Assembly (NCBI GenBank): GCA_022453515.1
Contig: JAJNNY010000007.1
Location: 62,001-126,000, forward strand
Direction: 5' to 3'
Source of the DNA: Astrocystis sublimbata
Lineage: Eukaryota > Ascomycota > Sordariomycetes > Xylariales > Xylariaceae
Length of the DNA: 64,000 nt
The notes beneath the pieces were generated by a model that was given only the letters and a program-made list of their open reading frames with translations, did no database searches and was not told where the DNA came from. Positions 58,691-64,000 of this stretch are shown here, one piece after another. A program made the position numbers and the translations under genes. Position 1 is the first letter of the stretch. Each line of letters starts with the position of its first letter.

Positions 58691-61600
58691 ATGTCTGAGC
58701 TCGTAACCGCCACCGGAGTGCTGGCCCTGCTCGCCGACGAGGAGGTCGAGCTCAAGGTCTTCGCCCTGCAGACCCTGAACGAGGACATCGACACCGTCTG
58801 GTTCGAGGTCGCCCCCTCCGTCACCGACATGTATGTCACCGCTCCTGTTCCTATCGTCACCTCTTGATGCCACTTCTCTTGATGTTAGCTGGACGCATGG
58901 ACAGACGCCCTTGAACCCCGAGGCTAACTCGACCGCCCTGCAGCGAGGCCCTCTACGAGGACGAGTCTTTCCCCGAACGCAAACTGGCTGCCCTCGTGCT
59001 CTCCAAGGTCTACTATCACCTCCAGGCCTACGACGAGAGCTTGTTCTTTGCGCTCGCCGCTGGTGACCTGTTCAAGCTCGAAGACCCCGGCGAGTTTGAG
59101 GAGACCATCATCTCCAAGTGTGTCGACCACTACATTGCCTCCCAGCCCGAGCAACCCGTCTCCCTCGGCCAGGACGACCCTCGTGCATCGCCGCCCTCCT
59201 TGGCCACCGCATTCGCCTCCGGCGCCTCCGACAGCAATGCTGCCAACCTCATCTCGCCCACTACTCCCTTCTCCCAGTCCACCCTCCCTTCCAAATCTCT
59301 CCTCTCGCGCGCCTCCACCGATAATACCATTCTTGACCCGTCCTTCGAGCCGCAGAGGAAGCGACATCGCTCCTCCTCCATCGCCCTGAGCGTCAGCGAG
59401 TCCCAGACCCGCATCGCTGTTGACAAAGTCATAGAGCGCTTGTTCGAGAGCTGCATGCGTGACGGCAAGTACCACCAGGTTGTGGGCATTGCTGTCGAGG
59501 CCAAGCAACTCGACTGGGTCAAGCGTGTCGTCTGGCGCGCCGACGAGGATTATAAGAAGAACAAGGGCAAGGCTGCTCAGGATGATGCCATGAGTCCCGC
59601 AGAGGAGCTTCTGGACTACTGCCTCACCATCTGCATGGACATCGTGCAGGAGCGCTCTTTCAGGAACGATATGCTGGTCCTGGTCTTGGCTATCTTTACC
59701 AGTTCCAGATTTGCTAATTCCAAAACCAAAGACCCTGACTATTTCTCCATTGCCAAGTGTATCGTCTATTTGGAGCAGCACGAACAGGCAAGCGCCGTGC
59801 TGCGCCATCTCGTCGAGACCGAGACCAACGAGGCCACTGCCGTCGCCTATCAATTTGCGTTCGACCTCTACGACAACGCCACCCAGAACTTCCTCGGCAA
59901 GGTCATAACAGGTCTTCCCAAAATTGACGCGCCCACGGAGAACAAGTCGAACCCAGACAATGCCCAGGGTGAGAGCGCTCCACTGATGAGCGATGTCGAT
60001 CAGAACGACGATGACACAGATGACATCGACGAAAAGCACATTGACGTATTCAAAAACATCCGCTGCATCCTCGACGGCACCACCACGATCAAGCTCAATC
60101 TCGAGTTTCTGTATCGTAACAACCACACCGACCTCAGCATCCTGAACAAGGTGCGCGACAGCCTCGAGGGTCGAAACTCCATCTTTCACACGGCTGTGAC
60201 TTTCTGCAACGCCTTCATGAACCAGGGCACGACGAACGACAAGTTCTTTCGCGATAATCTGGAGTGGCTAGGCAAGGCCGTCAACTGGTCTAAATTCACA
60301 GCGACAGCCGCCTTGGGCGTTATACATCGCGGTAACATTTCTCAATCCAAAAAGTTACTGGACCCCTATCTTCCCCGTAGTGCCGGTGGAATCGGCGGTT
60401 CTCCTTACTCCCAGGGTGGTGCGCTGTATGCATACGGGTTGATCCATGCAAACCATGGTGCCGATGCTCTCGACTATCTGAAGAACCGATTCACCGAAGC
60501 TGAAGAGGAGGTCATCCAGCATGGTGGCGCCCTCGGTCTCGGCTTAGCTGGCATGGCTAGCGGCAATGACGAGATCTTTGAGAATCTCAAAGCTGTGCTG
60601 TATGCGGACTCGGCTCTGAATGGCGAAGCAGTTGGTTTAGCCATGGGGCTCATCATGCTCGGCACTGGGAACGTGAAAGCATTAGAAGACATGGTCGCCT
60701 ATGCTCACGAGACATCGCACGAGAAGAGCGTCAGGGGTTTGGCCCTTGGCATGGCCTTGATCATGTTCGGACGTCAGGAGGGCGCAGACGTCATGATTGA
60801 GGGCCTTCTCAACGATCCCGACCCTACGCTGCGCTATGGTGGCATTATGACCGTAGCAATGGCCTACTGTGGCACTGGAAGTAACAAGGCCGTTCGAAAG
60901 CTCCTCCATGTCGCTGTCAGCGATGTGAACGATGATGTGCGGCGCATTGCCGTGATGAGTTTGGGCTTCATTCTGTTCCGCAAGCCCGGCAGTGTGCCTC
61001 GCATGGTCGAGCTGCTGTCTGAGTCGTACAACCCCCATGTGCGATACGGATCGGCCATGGCACTCGGCATTTCATGTGCAGGGACTGGCCTCGATGAGGC
61101 AATTGATCTGCTCGAGCCTATGATGAAAGACCCAACAGACTTTGTTCGTCAAGGCGCCCTCATCGCGTTAGCCATGATCATGATCCAGCAGAACGAAGTC
61201 ATGAATCCCAAGGTTGCTTCGATCCGCAAAACGCTGAAGAAGGTTGTTGGCGATCGACACGAGGACGCCATGACTAAGTTTGGTGCCGCCGTTGCCCTCG
61301 GTATTATCGATGCTGGAGGACGGAACTGCACCATTGGCCTTCAAACCCAAACCGGCAGCCTCAACATGGCAGGTATCGTCGGTATGGCCGTCTTCACACA
61401 GTATTGGTACTGGTTCCCCTTTACGCATTTCCTATCTTTGGCCTTCAGCCCAACTTCTATCATAGCTCTAGATCACGACCTGGACATTATCGATGTCAAA
61501 TTCCACTGTGCCACCAAACCTAGTCTGTTTGACTATCCTCCCGAACAGGAGGTGAAGGCGGAGGAAGGCCCGGCCATGATCGCAACCGCCATCCTGTCCA

Positions 61601-62335
61601 CTACTGCCCAGGCCAAGCGTCGCGCACAGCAGAAGGAAAAGGCCGATAAAGCGCACAACAAAATGGATGTAGATCCTGGGGTAACGCCCACCGCCGCCGC
61701 CGGTGACGACAAGATGGATGTCGATGATCAGGCCAAGCCGAGCGATGATAACAGGGAGAAGAAGGAACAGACATCGTTACAGGCAGAAAAGGAGGCATCA
61801 GCATCTTTAGAAAGTAAGAAGAAGGCAGAGAAGGAGAAGCCCGGCTACGACATAGACAACATGACGCGTGTCCTGCCTGGGCAGCTGAAGTACATCAGTC
61901 TCGCCAAGGGACGCTATTGGCCAGTGAAGCTTGTAAGGCCCGGTCCATTGGTAAGTCGCTGCCTCTGGCCACTCCCTGTCTGTTAGGCGATTTATACTAA
62001 CACCTTTGTAGCCGACTGGCGGCCCTCTTCTCCTTCATGACACCCAGCCTGACAAGGAAAAATCCTTGATTGAAGAGAAGTTGAAGAAAGTAGCAACTGA
62101 GAAAGCACCAGTGGCCGGGGCAGCTAGTGCGCAGGGGAGGACCATGCGGATAGAAGAAGCCATCCTCAGTCGACTGGGCCAGAACGCACCTGTCACACCA
62201 AGCCGGAACCAGAGTGGAGCGGCTGCAGCTGCGGGTGTGCTCACCGCTGTCGACGAAGATGCGGAAGGCGACGAGGAGGCCCCAACTCCCCAAGAATTTG
62301 AGTATTGGACCGAGGACGAAGAAGCCGACGATTAG
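58691..62335 (+). CDS. rpn2: 26S proteasome regulatory subunit RPN2
   Basis: The PSMD1/Rpn2 non-ATPase scaffold of the 19S base, which anchors Rpn10/Rpn13 and contacts the ATPase ring. Exons are 58691..58830, 58944..61950 and 62012..62335, 1156 residues. The first intron (113 bp, phase 2) restores PSVTDIEALYEDESFPERKLAALV. An N-terminal helical domain is followed by a species-variable Ser-rich insert (about 130-165). The proteasome/cyclosome repeats run from about 440 to 800, seen as alternating Gly-Ala-rich hairpins such as GGALGLGLAGMASGN, YGGIMTVAMAYCGTG and RYGSAMALGISCAGTG. A charged KEKADK/KKKAEKEK region interrupts the C-terminal part. The C-terminus PQEFEYWTEDEEADD has the acidic-aromatic end that in yeast and human binds Rpn13. 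Confidence 0.96.
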
Positions 62336-62729
62336 ACGGTTTCAGCGCGTGAGCCTACCTCCGGCATGTTAGCAAGAGAACTCTCTCGGGATACTGGACA
62401 GCCCCAGACCCGGATAGGTAATGTACAATGTATACTACGGAATGGCAAAACAAAGCAAACGTAGATCTAGACTGCCATCGCCATTGCAATATATTTACAA
62501 CGCATCAGGACTGAGTGCCTTCTGGATCAATGCGACTTGCGCACTACTTACTGTCCCATGACTATTGCGATATAATCTGCAGTTGATGTGGTGAAGTGAG
62601 TTACCCATATAGAACGTAGTATAATTGGGATCTTGCTGCATTTGCAAACATTCTAAAGCATCGTTAGAATCTTCTTTTGTATTCACAGCCATCCTCGGAT
62701 GGCTGTTCACGGCATCTCGTGGAGCCCCT
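62336..62729. other. Intergenic, convergent 3' flanks
   Basis: A short AT-rich stretch between the RPN2 and permease stop codons. No gene is present. Confidence 0.65.
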
Positions 62730-64000
62730 TCATGCTAGTTTGTCATTGTCTATACTGTGATGGTTCGGAGTTCTGCCATCTAGCGTCGACCCTGAACCCT
62801 CCACCGCCTCCTCCGTCTCTTCGATCTCCTCCTCAGGCAGCGTTAGGTTCAGTATGATGGTGACGAGCGCTGTGACGGCGAAGCCGGTCTCCAGCACCAA
62901 ACTGATAGCGTCGAGGAACCCGCGCAGACTCCGGTTGCCGCCGCTATACGTGAACACCTTGTCGAAATAGCCCGGCACCAGCGTTGCGCCGTACCCGAGC
63001 GCGAGCCCGGCCGTGAGGATGAACCGATTGCGGCGGGTGAAAGGTGTACCCCGGCAGATGATGGCGATACCCGACACGGCGACAGAGGTAAAGAGGAAAG
63101 TTGTCATGCCGCCGAGGACGGCGGACGGGATCGCCACGAGCGCGGCTGCGAACTTCGCGAATATACCCATGAGGATGAGGAACAAGCTGCATTGAAGTGT
63201 CAGCATCGGTCCCTCATACAAGTACTTCGTAGGGAACCGGAATATAGAAGAATGAAACGAAAGGGGGCAAGTTTGGCGGGAAGGATATGTGTATATAAAT
63301 GACTATTACTCACCAGCAGCAATATCCAGCAGTGCGATTCGCACACCGCGTCAGCGCGATCACGCCGTTGTTCTGCGCAAAGGTAGTCATGGGCGTCATG
63401 GTGCCGAGAGCGGCGAGGATACCGTTTAGGCCATCAGCCAGCACACCACCCTGGATGCGCGTCTCGTAAATGGCGCCGTCGACCTCGAGGCGGCTGACGT
63501 CGCATGACGCCGTGATGTCGCCGATGGCCTCGCACGCACATATGATGAACACCGCGATCAGAGGCAGGACCAGCGGGCCGTAGACGCTCAGCTTGAATGT
63601 GTGCACCCAGATAAAGGACGCCACGGGGGCCTGGTCGATTCCACTGCGGGAGAAATACCCCATTGCGGCGGCAATGATGATGCCTGTGAGCAAGCCGATG
63701 ATCACGGATGTGGACTTCATAATCGGGGACCCGAAGCGCTCGCATAAGATGATGGTGATGAAAACGGAAAAGCCGAGACCTAGATACTCTGGCGAGCCCC
63801 AGGGGAGCGCGTGAGGGGCCGTGATGTCGGGGCACTTGTCGAAAAAAGCAGTGTGCGTGGCGTCCGAGCAGGGACCGCTACCACCGAGCCAGTTCTTGAA
63901 ACCGGATTCGATCAGGTTGATGCCGATGAGCTATGGTATCTGCAGTCAGCCAGCCAGTCAGCGTGCCAAAGTGTAGGGAAGAAATGCTTTACCATGACAG
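62730..64000 (-). CDS. NAT/NCS2 purine permease, urate-xanthine type (5' partial)
   Basis: The C-terminal part of a nucleobase-ascorbate transporter related to UapA/UapC, H+ symporters for uric acid and xanthine. The minus-strand exons are 64000..63993 (incomplete), 63930..63314 and 63186..62730; the start lies beyond the window. The joins restore VMLIGINLIESGFKNW and GYCCCLFLILMGIFAKF. The NAT signature is present as QNNGVIALTRCANR, preceded by the DVSRLEVDG region with the acidic residue of helix 8 (CEAIGDITASCDVS). PSAVLGGMTTFLFTSVAVSG and TPFTRRNRFILTAGLALGYG follow in the last helices. The C-terminus ends in an acidic stretch (LPEEEIEETEE) like the endocytosis tail region of UapA. Specificity for urate/xanthine is inferred from the close UapA-like sequence. 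Confidence 0.92.

Overview
The window is nuclear DNA from a filamentous ascomycete, most likely a Sordariomycete close to the Chaetomiaceae. The evidence is short introns (about 50-180 bp) with GTRNGT donors and CTAAC-type branch points, GC-rich coding regions, plant-cell-wall enzymes (AA9 and CE15), and a gene set with fungal-type RPN2, CET1, MSH6 and COX10. The CE15 esterase places its Ser/Glu/His triad at residues 213/236/346, which from memory is the numbering of a thermophilic Chaetomiaceae enzyme. I found no tRNA, rRNA, CRISPR array or intact transposon.

Layout. 0-4 kb: two DHA1-type MFS drug/metabolite transporters in tail-to-tail orientation; the first is cut by the window edge. 6.5-7.3 kb: a PBDC1 (eEF1A chaperone family) gene. 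8.2-12.8 kb: a full-length ABCB transporter resembling the Ste6 a-pheromone exporter. 13.1-20.3 kb: a block of secreted oxidative and lignocellulose-active enzymes, namely an AA9 LPMO and a CE15 glucuronoyl esterase reading away from each other, an NmrA/isoflavone-reductase-like oxidoreductase, and a tyrosinase. 20.3-25.4 kb: a 5-kb gene desert. 25.4-26.7 kb: a hypothetical protein that looks like a catalytically degenerate Ulp1 (C48) protease. 28.2-32.0 kb: the mismatch repair gene MSH6, with a probable GC-AG intron. 32.6-34.9 kb: an NCS1 nucleobase permease. 36.0-37.6 kb: COX10. 38.6-39.7 kb: a Myb/SANT protein. 39.7-44.0 kb: a long intergenic stretch with minisatellites. 44.0-46.5 kb: an eight-exon MFS sugar transporter. 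47.8-52.7 kb: a 1583-residue unrecognised nuclear-looking protein with DLDLL repeats and three C2H2-like fingers. 53.6-56.6 kb: the mRNA cap triphosphatase CET1. 58.7-62.3 kb: the proteasome subunit RPN2. 62.7-64 kb: the 3' part of a NAT/NCS2 urate-xanthine-type permease.

The genes are mostly independent housekeeping or transport functions. The exception is 13-20 kb, where a copper LPMO, a lignin-carbohydrate esterase, a reductase and a phenol-oxidising copper enzyme lie together and could act in concert on lignified plant cell wall. All exon boundaries were worked out by hand from splice signals, frame continuity and family conservation.
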